A DNA stretch of 64,000 nucleotides from Pseudomonadota bacterium. GTDB taxonomy: Bacteria > Pseudomonadota > Alphaproteobacteria > Rhizobiales > Beijerinckiaceae. Of the stretch, positions 1 through 10,777 are shown piece by piece. The position numbers and the translations under genes were made by a program. A model generated the notes under the pieces. That model was given only the letters and a program-made list of their open reading frames with translations. It searched no databases and was not told the origin of the DNA. The first letter of the stretch is position 1; each line of letters begins with the position of its first letter. The stretch is taken from the NCBI GenBank assembly GCA_021813805.1, contig JAKAJL010000014.1, forward strand, positions 1 through 64,000, read 5' to 3'.

Positions 1-93
1 CCCAATCTTCGCCAAAGCGTCCCCAAGATCAGGATCGTCATTCCACGCATTCCCAAAATCAACCATCCAGTCGTCACTAAATAAAGCCGCCAT
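1..93 (-). CDS. N-terminus of a truncated CDS (MAALFSDDWMVDFGNAWNDDPDLGDALAKIG...), possibly SCP-2 sterol-transfer-like
   Basis: ATG on minus strand at 93, open to the window edge, preceded by a GGAGG-like sequence; family guess only from the short N-terminus. Confidence 0.45.
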   Translation of the reverse strand, partial: MAALFSDDWMVDFGNAWNDDPDLGDALAKIG

Positions 94-870
94 CTCAACC
101 TCCCAAACATTTGTCCTCGTCGTAGACGTTCTTCCGCCGACGACAACGGGCGGCGCGAAACGGGCTTTACACCCGCTCGAAGCCGCTCCTGCGTCAGCGC
201 GGACGTCGATTTCAGTTCAAGTAAAGTGTATGGGCGGGACAGCCTCGGAACCTCTCCGCGACATCGCCATGGCGAGGCTGGACTAAGCCGACTGCAACGC
301 TTGATCCGCCGATTTTTCTCTCGGTCATGATCCACTCCCCCCTCTCGCCGCTTGGTCAAACGGCGATAAGCAACGCTGTCTAGACTAATTCACATTCATA
401 TTTTACGTTCTTATAATGCTATTTGACGCGGCGCCGCGCTGTCAAGCTGGAATGCCCGACGAATTCGGTTAGTGGACCTGCTCGACTCGCGTGCGAAGAG
501 AGATCGGAAAATATAGTAAAAGTTTCCGAACAGGGCGCGACACTTTTTCTTTCTCCGAGATATTGATATTCGCACCGGATGGATCGGCGCGTCGCCGAGC
601 GCGGCGCGATTGGGCGGCCGGGATCGCAGCGGCGGAGATCGCGGGGAAAAAGGCGGGGACTTGTATCGAGCTCGGAATTCCCGCGAAACGTGAGGCGTTC
701 CGGGAGGACGCGAGCGGCCGCCGCTTGGAAAGCCGTGCCGACGGTCGCATTCGGACATTTGAACTCGGCGGACCGCCTCATGTCTTGAGGGCGACGTCGC
801 CGGCGCTTCCCGCCGCCTTTTTCTTTGACGGCGGCCCGCGGCCGTTCAATGATCGGCGGGAGATTCGCGC

Positions 871-2388
871 TTGGGGGAGGGCGTGAGCGGCAGGGCCAGG
901 ATTTACGATGTCTTCGTCATTGGCGGCGGCGTCAACGGCTGCGGCGTGGCCCGCGATGCGGCGGGGCGCGGTTTTTCGGTCGGTCTCGCCGAGAAGGGCG
1001 ATCTCGCCGGCGGAACTTCGTCGAAATCGACCAAGCTCATCCACGGCGGGTTGCGATATCTCGAAATGTTCGAGTTCCGCATGGTGCGCGAGGCTCTCGA
1101 GGAGCGAGAGACCCTGCTCAACATCGCGCCTCACCTCGTGCAGCCGCTGCGCTTCATCCTGCCGGTCGCTCGGGGCGGGCGGCCGGCGTGGATCTTGCGG
1201 CTTGGTTTGATTTTATATGATCATCTTGGCGCGAGAAAAAAACTGCCGGGGGCGGCGACGGTGGATTTGCGCGCGGCGCCGGAAGGCAGGGCGCTGCGCC
1301 CCGATCTTGGAAGGGCCTTTTCCTATTGGGATTGCCGCGTGGACGACGCGCGTCTAGTCGTGCTCAACGCCCGCGACGCCGCCGACCGGGGCGCCGATAT
1401 CCTCACGCGCACCGAGGTTGTGCGCGCAAAGGCGGGGGACGGCGTCTGGCGATTGGACTTGCGCGACGGAAGCGCGGGGGCTGAGCGGACGATCTCCGCG
1501 CGTCTTGTCGTCAACGCCGCCGGACCCTGGGCCGAAGCGGTCTTGCACAATGTCGTCGGCGCAACCAATCCGCCGCGCCTTCGGCTGGTGCGCGGCAGCC
1601 ATATCGTAACGAAAAAGCTGTTCGAGGGCGATGCGGCCTTTCTGTTTCAGGCCCGAGACGGGCGCGTCGTCTTCGCCATTCCTTTTCAGGATGATTTCAC
1701 CCTCATCGGCACGACCGATGTCGATCAGAGGGAAGCGCCTGAAAAGGCGGAGATTTCAGCCGACGAAAAGGATTATCTCTGCCGCGCGGCGAGCGCCTTT
1801 CTGGCGCGCGGCGTGACGGATTCGGACGTCGTCTGGTCCTTTTCCGGCGTCAGGCCGCTCAGCGACGGGGGGACGCAACGGGCGGCGAAAGCGAGCCGGG
1901 ATTATGAAATCGATGCGACGAGCGTCGGCGGCGCGTCATTGATCAACCTCATCGGCGGCAAGTTGACGGCCTATCGGCGCGTCGCGGAACAGGTCGTCGA
2001 CCGCGCCGCCGCCCGCCTCGGTCCGCGCGGCGGCGCATGGACCGCGTCGGAAAAGCTTCCCGGCGGCGATTTTCCAGGCGGCGATCTCGCCGGTTTCGAG
2101 CGCGAACTCGCGGTCTCCTACCCCTTTCTTTCCGCCGCCGCGGCGCGGCGCCTCGCGCGCGCCTATGGAACGCTTGCCCTCAAACTCCTGGGATCGGCGC
2201 GGCGGCGCGAGGATCTCGGCCGCGATTTCGGCATGGGCTTGAGCGAGGCGGAGGTCGAACATCTGACAAGGCGCGAATGGGCGCGGACGGCCGAGGATGT
2301 TCTGTGGCGGCGCAGCAAGCTCGGCCTTCGCGCCAGCGCCGCGCAGACGGCCATGCTAGACGCTTTTCTGGCCGGGGAGGGGACATGA
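871..2388 (+). CDS. glpD: Glycerol-3-phosphate dehydrogenase
   Basis: 505 aa; FAD-binding [33 protein letters not shown]; overlaps glpK by ATGA. Confidence 0.93.
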   Translation: MGEGVSGRARIYDVFVIGGGVNGCGVARDAAGRGFSVGLAEKGDLAGGTSSKSTKLIHGGLRYLEMFEFRMVREALEERETLLNIAPHLVQPLRFILPVARGGRPAWILRLGLILYDHLGARKKLPGAATVDLRAAPEGRALRPDLGRAFSYWDCRVDDARLVVLNARDAADRGADILTRTEVVRAKAGDGVWRLDLRDGSAGAERTISARLVVNAAGPWAEAVLHNVVGATNPPRLRLVRGSHIVTKKLFEGDAAFLFQARDGRVVFAIPFQDDFTLIGTTDVDQREAPEKAEISADEKDYLCRAASAFLARGVTDSDVVWSFSGVRPLSDGGTQRAAKASRDYEIDATSVGGASLINLIGGKLTAYRRVAEQVVDRAAARLGPRGGAWTASEKLPGGDFPGGDLAGFERELAVSYPFLSAAAARRLARAYGTLALKLLGSARRREDLGRDFGMGLSEAEVEHLTRREWARTAEDVLWRRSKLGLRASAAQTAMLDAFLAGEGT

Positions 2389-3866
2389 CCAGATATGTCG
2401 GCGCGATCGACCAGGGCACGACCAGCACGCGCTTCATCGTCTTCGACCGCGCCGGCGCCGTCATGGCCAGCGCTCAGAAAGAGCATCGGCAGATTTTTCC
2501 GCGGCCGGGGTGGGTCGAACATGACCCGGAGGAAATTTTCAGGACGACCTGCGAGGTGATCGCCGACGCGCTGAAAGGCGCGAATTTGCGCGCCTCCGAC
2601 CTCGCGGCCGCGGGCATAACCAATCAGCGCGAGACGGCGGTGATCTGGGAGCGCGACACCGGGCGTCCGATCCACAACGCCATTGTGTGGATGGACGCGC
2701 GCACGGAAAAGCTTGTCGCGGAAATGGCGCGCGAGGGCGGGGCGGACAGGTTTCGCGCCTCAACCGGTCTGCCGCTCGCCACCTATTTTTCGGCGTTGAA
2801 ATGGCGCTGGCTGCTCGATCATCTCCCCGAAGCGCGCCGCCGCGCCGAAAAAGGCGATCTTCTGTTCGGCACGATCGACAGTTGGCTCGCCTGGCGCCTG
2901 ACCGGGCGCCACGTCACGGATGTGACCAACGCCTCGCGCACCCAGTTGATGAATCTGGCGACTCTGGATTGGGACGACAGCCTGCTCGCCGCTTTCGGTC
3001 TGCCGCGCGCCGCTCTGCCGGAAATCCGCTCGTCCAGCGAGGTTCTTGGGGCGGCGGGCGGGCCTCTGGCCGGCGTTCCGCTCGCCGGCCTGCTCGGCGA
3101 CCAGCACGCGGCGCTTCTCGGCCAGGCGTGCCTGTGGCCGGGACAGGCCAAGAACACTTATGGCACCGGCTGTTTCCTGCTGATGAATTCCGGCGAAAGG
3201 CCTTTTCCTTCGCAATCCGGCCTGCTGACGACGCTCGGCTACAAGCTGGGTGACGCGAAGGCGGTCTATGCGCTGGAAGGATCGGTGGCGATTGCCGGCG
3301 CCCTGGTGCAATGGCTGCGCGACAATCTCGGGATCATCGGATCGGCGGGCGAGATCGAGGCGCTGGCGGCGAGCGCGCCAGACAATGGCGACGTCTATTT
3401 CGTACCCGCCTTTTCCGGCCTTTACGCGCCCTATTGGCGCGCGGGAGCGCGCGGGATCGTCGCCGGCCTGACCCGTTTCGCCGACAAACGCCACATCGCC
3501 CGCGCCGCCCTCGAAGCCACCGCTTTCCAGACCCGCGACGTGCTCGACGTCATGGTCAGGGACTCCGGCGTGGCGATGAAAGAATTGCGGGTGGACGGCG
3601 GCATGGTCGTCAATGAACTGCTGATGCAGTTTCAGAGCGATATTCTGAACGCGCCGCTGGCGCGGCCGAAAGTCATCGAGACCACGGCGCTCGGCGCGGC
3701 CTACGCCGCCGGACTCGCCGTCGGTTTCTGGCGCTCGACCGCCGAGATCGAGGAAAACTGGGCCGCCGACCGGAGGTGGCTCCCCCAAATGGACGAAGGC
3801 TTGCGGGGAAACCTCCATGCGTCTTGGGGGAAGGCGGTGCTGAGGTCGTTCGACTGGGTGGACTAG
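2385..3866 (+). CDS. glpK: Glycerol kinase
   Basis: [24 protein letters not shown]...; FGGY kinase motifs; start placed at ATG 2385 rather than the ORF-track start. Confidence 0.94.
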   Translation: MTRYVGAIDQGTTSTRFIVFDRAGAVMASAQKEHRQIFPRPGWVEHDPEEIFRTTCEVIADALKGANLRASDLAAAGITNQRETAVIWERDTGRPIHNAIVWMDARTEKLVAEMAREGGADRFRASTGLPLATYFSALKWRWLLDHLPEARRRAEKGDLLFGTIDSWLAWRLTGRHVTDVTNASRTQLMNLATLDWDDSLLAAFGLPRAALPEIRSSSEVLGAAGGPLAGVPLAGLLGDQHAALLGQACLWPGQAKNTYGTGCFLLMNSGERPFPSQSGLLTTLGYKLGDAKAVYALEGSVAIAGALVQWLRDNLGIIGSAGEIEALAASAPDNGDVYFVPAFSGLYAPYWRAGARGIVAGLTRFADKRHIARAALEATAFQTRDVLDVMVRDSGVAMKELRVDGGMVVNELLMQFQSDILNAPLARPKVIETTALGAAYAAGLAVGFWRSTAEIEENWAADRRWLPQMDEGLRGNLHASWGKAVLRSFDWVD

Positions 3867-4028
3867 GCGCGGGGCCTTGCGGGGTTCTGGCGTTCAAGGA
3901 TGATCGCCTGGCGCGCCGCTGGAGGATGAATGGCGAGATATTTTTTGCGACAATCTTCTCGCGCTCGCTCGCCGTTGAGATATCCTGACGGTCCCAATCG
4001 GGTTGGCCGCAAGTCATGGGAGGCGTTC

Positions 4029-4247
4029 ATGAAGATGCTCAAGGCCGCGTTGCTCGGCGTCATTGTATCCGCCACGGCGCTCGCGTCGGTTTCGCCGGCG
4101 CTGGCGCTGGGAGGCTGCGGTCCGAACGGCCACCGGAATGCTTGGGGCCGGTGCGTGTGGGGCGGCCAGAATCAACGTTGGTGCCTGAGGCATACGGGTC
4201 GTCCCGCGGTTCGCATGCCCAATGGGACGGTGGTGTGCCCGAGGTAA
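4029..4247 (+). CDS. Small secreted Cys-containing protein (GCG-motif type)
   Basis: 72 aa with signal peptide MKMLKAALLGVIVSATALASVSPALA and four Cys in the mature part. Confidence 0.6.
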   Translation: MKMLKAALLGVIVSATALASVSPALALGGCGPNGHRNAWGRCVWGGQNQRWCLRHTGRPAVRMPNGTVVCPR

Positions 4248-4623
4248 GGCGTCGCCTTCCAGTTTTGCATTGAAAACCTGAGCGCCAAGCTCTGGCGTAG
4301 TAGGGGGCAGAGCGCGCCGTTCGACGGTCTCGTTTCGACGCGACCGTTTCCATCCTCAATTGGATATCCGGCCTCCGACCGAGGACCGCTCGTCGGGGTC
4401 GAATGCGCTTTTTGGCGCGGCTTTGCCTCGGCGACAAGGGCTGGCCGGCTGAGGTCGTCCCCCAGCGGTTCGGCGAAAGCCGCTTCACGCCCGTCCGCGG
4501 CGCTCCATCCTGGGTCCAGGCGCCGGATTCGCGCCGACGCCGCTCGCCTGCGTGGCGCCTTGAGGAAAGCCCGGCTTTCGCTTATCTCCTGCGCAGTTTC
4601 ATCGCGCCCGCCCCGGAGACCCC

Positions 4624-5583
4624 ATGTCGAACGAAATGTCGCCCCTTCACGCCAAAGTCGTCGTCATCGGCTCGGGGCCCGCCGGCTATACCGCCGCCAT
4701 CTATGCCGCGCGCGCCATGCTCAAGCCGATCCTGATTTCGGGCTTCGACGCCGGCGGGCAACTGATGATCACCACCGATGTCGAGAATTATCCCGGTTTC
4801 GCCGAGGCCATCCAGGGCCCCTGGCTGATGGAGCAGATGCGGGGCCAGGCCGAGCATGTCGGGGCGCATCTCGTCAGCGACCATGTCACCAAGGTCGAAC
4901 TGGACCAGCGGCCGTTCCGCCTGACCGGCGATTCGGGGCAGGTTTATACCGCGGACGCGCTGATCATCGCCACCGGCGCCAAGGCGCAATGGCTCGGCGA
5001 GCCGAGCGAGGAGAAGTTCAAAGGCTTTGGCGTCTCGGCCTGCGCGACCTGCGACGGCTTTTTCTTCCGCGGCAAGAAGGTCGCGGTGGTCGGCGGCGGC
5101 AATTCGGCGGTCGAAGAGGCGCTCTATCTCTCCCATATCGCCTCGCACGTGACCCTCATCCATCGCCGCGATTCGCTGCGTTCGGAGCGCATTCTCCAGG
5201 AGCGCCTGTTCGCGCGGCACAACGTCGAAATCCGCTGGGATTGCGTGGTCGAAGAGATCACCGGAGCCGAGAACCCGCGCTCGGTAGAGGGCGTTCGGGT
5301 CAAGAACGTGAAGACCGGCGCGCTGGACGACATTCCGGTCGACGGCGTGTTCATCGCCATCGGCCATAAGCCCCAGACCGAACTCTTCGCCGGCCAGATC
5401 GAGCTCAAGAGCAACGGCTATATCAAGACCGCGCCGGATTCGACCGCGACCAATGTCGACGGCGTGTTCGCGGCCGGCGATGTCGCCGACGACAAATACC
5501 GCCAGGCGGTGACGGCCGCGGGGCTCGGCTGCATGGCGGCGCTGGAGGCCGAACGCTGGCTGGCGGGGCAAAAAGGCGCCTGA
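4624..5583 (+). CDS. trxB: Thioredoxin-disulfide reductase
   Basis: GSGPAGYTAAIYAARA, CATCDG redox motif, GGGNSAVEEA. Confidence 0.95.
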   Translation: MSNEMSPLHAKVVVIGSGPAGYTAAIYAARAMLKPILISGFDAGGQLMITTDVENYPGFAEAIQGPWLMEQMRGQAEHVGAHLVSDHVTKVELDQRPFRLTGDSGQVYTADALIIATGAKAQWLGEPSEEKFKGFGVSACATCDGFFFRGKKVAVVGGGNSAVEEALYLSHIASHVTLIHRRDSLRSERILQERLFARHNVEIRWDCVVEEITGAENPRSVEGVRVKNVKTGALDDIPVDGVFIAIGHKPQTELFAGQIELKSNGYIKTAPDSTATNVDGVFAAGDVADDKYRQAVTAAGLGCMAALEAERWLAGQKGA

Positions 5584-5703
5584 CCCACGGGAGGTCTGGC
5601 GTTTCTTAGCTCTTTGTTGAGGGGCGGCCGGCATAATCCTTGTCCAAATATCGCGCGCCCCGTCCATCGAGTCGGGCGCGAGCCGCGGACTTGGGGGATT
5701 GGG

Positions 5704-6072
5704 ATGAAACGGGGACTGGTTGTCGATAAATCGGCCGTGATCCGCATGATCGCGGGCCGCATTCTCGGCATGCTGCGCTTCCAGAGCGAGGAGGTCGACG
5801 GTCAGGCCAAAGCGCTGGAAATCTGCGAGCGGCTGATGCCCAATGTGATCCTGGTCGACGGGACGAGGCCGAGCGCCCAGACCCTGGATTTCCTTCGCAC
5901 GGTTCGTAACATGCCCGGCGGCAGGGAGACCAAGATCATCTATTGCGCGATGGAAAACGACGAGATGGCGATCGGCCGCGCGCTCCGCGCCGGCGCCGAC
6001 GACGTGTTGTTCAAGCCCTTCGACCGCCGCTCGATGCAGGAAAAATTCGAAGACGTCGGTCTTCTGTCCTGA
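5704..6072 (+). CDS. Single-domain response regulator (CheY-like)
   Basis: MKRGLVVDKSAVIRMIAGRIL, receiver-like fold; conserved K in LFKPFD. Confidence 0.75.
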   Translation: MKRGLVVDKSAVIRMIAGRILGMLRFQSEEVDGQAKALEICERLMPNVILVDGTRPSAQTLDFLRTVRNMPGGRETKIIYCAMENDEMAIGRALRAGADDVLFKPFDRRSMQEKFEDVGLLS

Positions 6073-6199
6073 CCGCGCCGCTGACTGGCGGCCCGGCCTC
6101 CTTGCAAAAAACCCTGTCCGTCTTTGCGCGACACGCTGCGAAAGTGCTGTTGTCCAATCCGACAGCCTCGGCTCACATGGAGCCCAAAAGGAGGGCGAG

Positions 6200-7207
6200 A
6201 TGGCCAAGGCGATGATTGTGCAGACGGGTGGCGGGTTCGACAAGGTGATGGCGGGCGAGCGCGAGGCGGCGGCGCCGCAAGCCGGCGAAATCACCGTACG
6301 CCTGCACGCCTGTTCCCTGAATTATCACGATTACGCCGTGGTGAGCGGCATGTGGGGGCCTTCGGCGCCGCGCATTCCCATGGCCGACGGCGCGGGCGTC
6401 GTGACAGCGGTCGGGCCGGGGGTGAGCGAATTTGCCGTCGGCGACGCCGTGGTCAGCGCTTTTTTCCCCTTGTGGGAGGATGGCGAACCGGAGGTCGAGG
6501 GGTTCGCCACCGTGCCTGGCGATGGCGTCGACGGCTACGCCCGCGAAATGGTGACGACGACGGTCAGCGCCTTCACCCGCGCGCCGAAAAACTATTCCCA
6601 CGCCGAAGCGGCGACGCTGACCACAGCCGGCCTGACCGCCTGGCGGGCGCTGCATGACGACGGCCGCCTCAAGGCCGGCGAAACCGTTTTGGTGCAGGGC
6701 ACGGGCGGCGTCTCCATTTTCGCGCTGCAATTCGCCAAAATGGCGGGCGCCACGGTGATCGCGACCTCATCGAGCGCGGAAAAGCTGGCGAAACTGAAAA
6801 GCCTCGGCGCCGATCATGTCGTCAATTACCGGGAAAACCCCGATTGGGGCGCGATCGCGCGCGATTTCACCGGCGGGCGCGGGGTCGATCACGTCATCGA
6901 GATCGGCGGGCCGGGAACCCTGGAACAGTCGCTGGCCGCGGCGCGCATCGGCGGCCATGTCTCGCTGATCGGCATATTGACCGGGCTTACCGGCCAATTG
7001 CCGGTGGTGACCGCCTTGATCAAGCAGATTCAGCTCAAGGCGGTGCTGGTCGGCAGTCGGCGGCAGCAGAGAGACATGATCCGCGCCATCGACGCCAATG
7101 GCATGAAGCCGGTGATCGACCGCCGTTTCGGACTGGAGGAGATTGTCGAGGCGTTCAGATATCAGGAAAGCAACAGGCATTTCGGCAAGATCTGCATGGA
7201 GTTCTGA
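6200..7207 (+). CDS. Zinc-type alcohol dehydrogenase / quinone oxidoreductase family (MDR)
   Basis: 335 aa; VLVQGTGGVSIFALQFAKMAGATVIATSSS Rossmann motif. Confidence 0.85.
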   Translation: MAKAMIVQTGGGFDKVMAGEREAAAPQAGEITVRLHACSLNYHDYAVVSGMWGPSAPRIPMADGAGVVTAVGPGVSEFAVGDAVVSAFFPLWEDGEPEVEGFATVPGDGVDGYAREMVTTTVSAFTRAPKNYSHAEAATLTTAGLTAWRALHDDGRLKAGETVLVQGTGGVSIFALQFAKMAGATVIATSSSAEKLAKLKSLGADHVVNYRENPDWGAIARDFTGGRGVDHVIEIGGPGTLEQSLAAARIGGHVSLIGILTGLTGQLPVVTALIKQIQLKAVLVGSRRQQRDMIRAIDANGMKPVIDRRFGLEEIVEAFRYQESNRHFGKICMEF

Positions 7208-7220
7208 GCCGCGCGCCAAC

Positions 7221-7249
7221 AAAAAACCCGCCTTGCCGGCGGGTTTTTT
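7221..7249. terminator. Bidirectional-looking intrinsic terminator
   Basis: aaaaaacccgcc-ttgcc-ggcgggtttttt hairpin between the convergent MDR gene and ctrA. Confidence 0.85.
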
Positions 7250-7269
7250 ATGCGGTCACCCTTGCGGGA

Positions 7270-7971
7270 TCAGGCGGTGATCCGCTCGTCGGCGTCCGAC
7301 GGCTCGCGCAGGACATAGCCGCGGCCCCAGACGGTTTCGATGTAATTACGGCCTTCACTGGCGTTGGCGAGCTTCTTGCGCAGCTTGCAGATGAAGACGT
7401 CGATGATCTTCAGTTCCGGCTCGTCCATGCCGCCATAGAGGTGGTTGAGGAACATTTCCTTGGTGAGCGTCGTGCCCTTGCGCAGGGAGAGCAGCTCCAG
7501 CATCTGATATTCCTTGCCGGTGAGATGCACGCGAACGCCGCCGACCTCGACGGTTTTCTGGTCGAGATTGACGACCAGGTCGCCGGTGGCGATCACCGAT
7601 TGGGCGTGGCCCTTGGACCGGCGGACGATGGCGTGGATGCGGGCGACCAGCTCGTCCTTGTGGAATGGCTTGGTGAGATAGTCGTCGGCGCCGAAGCCGA
7701 GCCCCTTCACCTTGTCCTCGATGCCGGCCAGACCCGAGAGAATCAGGATCGGCGTCTTGACCTTGGCGACTCGCAGGTGGCGCAGGACTTCATAGCCCGA
7801 CATGTCCGGCAGGTTCAGGTCGAGCAGGATGATGTCGTAGTCATAGAGCTTGCCGAGATCGACGCCCTCTTCCCCGAGATCGGTGGTGTAGACGTTGAAA
7901 TTCTCGGACTTGAGCATCAATTCGATGCTTTGCGCGGTGGCGCTGTCGTCTTCGATCAATAATACGCGCAT
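7270..7971 (-). CDS. ctrA: Cell cycle response regulator CtrA
   Basis: [23 protein letters not shown]...[52 protein letters not shown]; OmpR-type DNA-binding domain. Confidence 0.95.
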   Translation of the reverse strand: MRVLLIEDDSATAQSIELMLKSENFNVYTTDLGEEGVDLGKLYDYDIILLDLNLPDMSGYEVLRHLRVAKVKTPILILSGLAGIEDKVKGLGFGADDYLTKPFHKDELVARIHAIVRRSKGHAQSVIATGDLVVNLDQKTVEVGGVRVHLTGKEYQMLELLSLRKGTTLTKEMFLNHLYGGMDEPELKIIDVFICKLRKKLANASEGRNYIETVWGRGYVLREPSDADERITA

Positions 7972-8092
7972 GTGAAGTCCTCACCCGCCCCAAGGAATTG
8001 CGACGCGGATCGCATGCGCGGCCAGGCTGGCGGCCGGCGTCGATCCAAGACGAGCGCCCACGCAAATCATTTCCGAAAACGCTTAACGCCGA

Positions 8093-8100
8093 ATGGTTAA
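8093..8100 (-). promoter_or_regulatory. Candidate CtrA half-site (TTAACCAT on the minus strand) upstream of ctrA
   Basis: atggttaa, ~120 bp upstream of the ctrA start. Confidence 0.4.
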
Positions 8101-8476
8101 CAAAGTCTGATTCCCTCTGGCAAGGGGGCATCGGCGGCATTTTCGCAGCTTTGCGCAAGCTCCTCGGTCGCAACAAAAAAATCCGGTGGAAAAGCGCTCC
8201 GGCGGTCCCCGACGGGGCGGCGCGCCTCTCCGCCCCCTACGCGCCAGGACGACGCGGCGAGGGGCATGGAAAGGAGTGTTAATCAAGCCGGTTAACGAAG
8301 CTTTATCACGATCGACACAATGGCGCCGCTTCGCAATAATTTTGGCGAAAGCGGACTCGCGAGGAGCGCGGGTAACGAAAAGGCAACCTCCTTGGGCCAT
8401 TCTCGCTCTCGTCTCGCGGAAATTGTGTTTGGTGGTTGAAGGATTCTTTCAGCCTGCGTTGTTGGAGTTGGTCGTG

Positions 8477-8875
8477 ATGAAGTCGCGGGATACGCTTGTC
8501 CGTCTCAAACGGTTCCAGGTGGAGGAAAAGCGCCGCCGCCTGTCGCAGATCGAAATGATGATCGCCGAGTTCAATCGCATGGCCGCCGAGCTCGATCGCG
8601 AGATCGCCTCGGAGGAGCAGAAATCGGGGATCAAGGACGTCGCCCATTACGCCTATTCCACCTATGCCCGGGCGGCCCGCGCACGGCGGGACAACCTTCT
8701 CCATTCCGCCGACGAGCTGAAGGGCCAGCTCGAAGAGGCCAAGGCGCTCTACGATCAGGCCAGCGAGGAACTGAACAAGGCGCAGGCGCTGGAAGGGCGC
8801 GACAAAACCCCTTCGCCGAGCGAACTGGCGCGCGAGGTCTCCGGTTTCGGCGTCCTGCGCGGGGCGCGGGCCTGA
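8477..8875 (+). CDS. fliJ: FliJ-like flagellar export chaperone
   Basis: MKSRDTLVRLKRFQVEEKRRRLSQIEMMIAEF... coiled coil; next to ctrA as in other alphaproteobacteria. Confidence 0.75.
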   Translation: MKSRDTLVRLKRFQVEEKRRRLSQIEMMIAEFNRMAAELDREIASEEQKSGIKDVAHYAYSTYARAARARRDNLLHSADELKGQLEEAKALYDQASEELNKAQALEGRDKTPSPSELAREVSGFGVLRGARA

Positions 8876-8988
8876 GAGCGGCGTTTCCGCCGCCAATCCG
8901 GGCTTGCGCTTAACCGCCGCCTGTTGCAAAGGAAAACACAGGCGGTCGCCTGAACGGGGCGTCGGCGTTCGAGCGTCGCGGGGCCCGG

Positions 8989-10002
8989 ATGGATTTCATC
9001 AAGCGCAATCTCGACTATTTCTGGCCCGCCCTCGGCTTCGTCGCCGTCCTCGTGTCATTCTGGATGCTGTTCCGTGAATTTCGCGGGCAGTCGCTTGGCC
9101 CCGGTCTGATCGCCGCCTTCGAGGCGATCCCGCCCCATCGCTATTTTCTGGCTTTCGGCGCGACGGTCGTGGCTTATGTCGCCTTGGCCTATTACGACTG
9201 GATCGCCTTGCTGCATCTCGGCGTGCGCCACATTTCCTGGCGTTTCATCGCCGCCTGTTCCTTCACCACTTACGCCTTGTCGCACAATATCGGCGCTTCG
9301 GTGGTCTCGGGCGCGATGGTGCGCTATCGCGGCTATGCCACGAAGGGATTGGGCGCCGCGCAGGTCGCGGTGCTCGTCGCCATATGCTCGCTCACCTTCG
9401 TTCTCGGCGAATTGCTGGTCGGCGGTTTCGCCCTGATGGCGCGACCGGACGCCCTCGCCCAGCTCGGCGATCTGCTGCCGGCCTTCCTCACCGATCCCTG
9501 GGCCGCGCATATCATCGGCCTCGCCTGTCTCGCAACCGTCGCGCTTTATGTCGGCGGCGCCCTGTTCAAGCTGCCGACGCTCTCCTTCTTCGGGGTGCAG
9601 ATTTCCTATCCCAGGTTGGGGATCGTCGTCCGGCAGCTGATCGGGGCGCCAGCGGAGATTCTCGGGGCCGCCGGCATCATCTTCTACGCCCTGCCGGAAG
9701 CCGGCAATCCAGGCTTTCTGGTCGTCGTCGCGGTGTTCATCATGTCCTTTTCCGCCGCTTTGGCCTCCAATGCCCCGGGCGGCCTGGGCGTGTTCGAACT
9801 TGTTTTCCTCAAAAGCATGCCTGGCGCGCCCCATGACGGGGTTCTCGCCGCGCTGCTGCTGTTCCGCCTGCTTTATCTGCTCATTCCGCTGGGAATCGCC
9901 ATTCTGATCGTCCTGGGCTTCGAGCGGCGTCAGCTCGCGGAAGCCATCGAACACCACCACCACATGGCGGGGGAAAAAGGAGAGGCCGGGACACTGAAAT
10001 AG
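8989..10002 (+). CDS. Lysylphosphatidylglycerol synthase TM-domain family membrane protein (UPF0104/MprF-like)
   Basis: 337 aa polytopic membrane protein; SFSAALASNAPGGLGVFELVFL motif. Confidence 0.75.
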   Translation: MDFIKRNLDYFWPALGFVAVLVSFWMLFREFRGQSLGPGLIAAFEAIPPHRYFLAFGATVVAYVALAYYDWIALLHLGVRHISWRFIAACSFTTYALSHNIGASVVSGAMVRYRGYATKGLGAAQVAVLVAICSLTFVLGELLVGGFALMARPDALAQLGDLLPAFLTDPWAAHIIGLACLATVALYVGGALFKLPTLSFFGVQISYPRLGIVVRQLIGAPAEILGAAGIIFYALPEAGNPGFLVVVAVFIMSFSAALASNAPGGLGVFELVFLKSMPGAPHDGVLAALLLFRLLYLLIPLGIAILIVLGFERRQLAEAIEHHHHMAGEKGEAGTLK

Positions 10003-10065
10003 CAGCGCCGGCCCAAGGGGAGGACCCCAAGGAGCCGGCGTCGTCGGGACAGGATGGGCGCGGGC

Positions 10066-10350
10066 CTACATGCGATATTGCTGAAGGCGGGTCGTGCGCA
10101 GGCCGGCGAGGCCGTGCTGGTCGATCGACATCTGCCAGGACAGGAATTCGTCCACCGTCAGGGTGTAGCGGCTACAGGCTTCCTCCAGCGAAAGCAGGCC
10201 GCCGCGCACAGCGGCGACGACTTCTGCCTTGCGACGGATGACCCACCTTTTGGTCGAGGGCGGGGGAAGGTCGGCGACGGTCAACGGACTGCCATCTGGC
10301 CCGATGACATATTTGACCCTCGGACGGTGGGGCTCGGTCATGCTGAACAC
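10066..10350 (-). CDS. sciP: DUF1153 family, CtrA inhibitor SciP
   Basis: RPRVKYVIGPDGSPLTVADLPPPSTKRWVIRRKAEVVAAVRGGLLSLEEACSRYTLTVDEFLSWQ. Confidence 0.9.
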   Translation of the reverse strand: MFSMTEPHRPRVKYVIGPDGSPLTVADLPPPSTKRWVIRRKAEVVAAVRGGLLSLEEACSRYTLTVDEFLSWQMSIDQHGLAGLRTTRLQQYRM

Positions 10351-10777
10351 TCACTTACGCGAAGAACCCTGACTTGAGCGCCGCCACCCTGATGCAGGCG
10401 TCCGAAGCCGGCCGCCGGGCGTTTCGCTCTACAACACGACCGTAGCGCGATGGGTTTAAGAAACGCCTAAGCTGATCGCTTGTAAATCGTTGTTTGAACG
10501 TAAGTTTCTTGCCAAATTCTTAGCGGGGAGACTAAAATGTCCTGCTTCGGAACAGCTACGAGGGCGCCGTTAACCATTCAGTCGCTCTTGGGCGGGGCCG
10601 GCGCGGTAGAATTCCGCCAGGATCACTTTTCCGGGAGGCGGGTTGCGCGTCCCGCGCCAAATTCATTGAAAAGCCATACGCGAGGGCCTATTGAAGAACG
10701 CCCGGCCCGCAAGGCCGAGCGCCGCGCCTTTCCGCGCCGGGCGTCGCATCTCAGGAGTTTCGCGGGATCCCGCTTTC

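Noticed and set aside
411-886. Overlapping short ORFs upstream of glpD
   Set aside because: All frames open because of GC bias; Arg/Ser-rich translations with no family resemblance
4582-6294. 570-aa minus-strand ORF over trxB
   Set aside because: Overlaps the certain trxB and the response regulator; no recognisable motif
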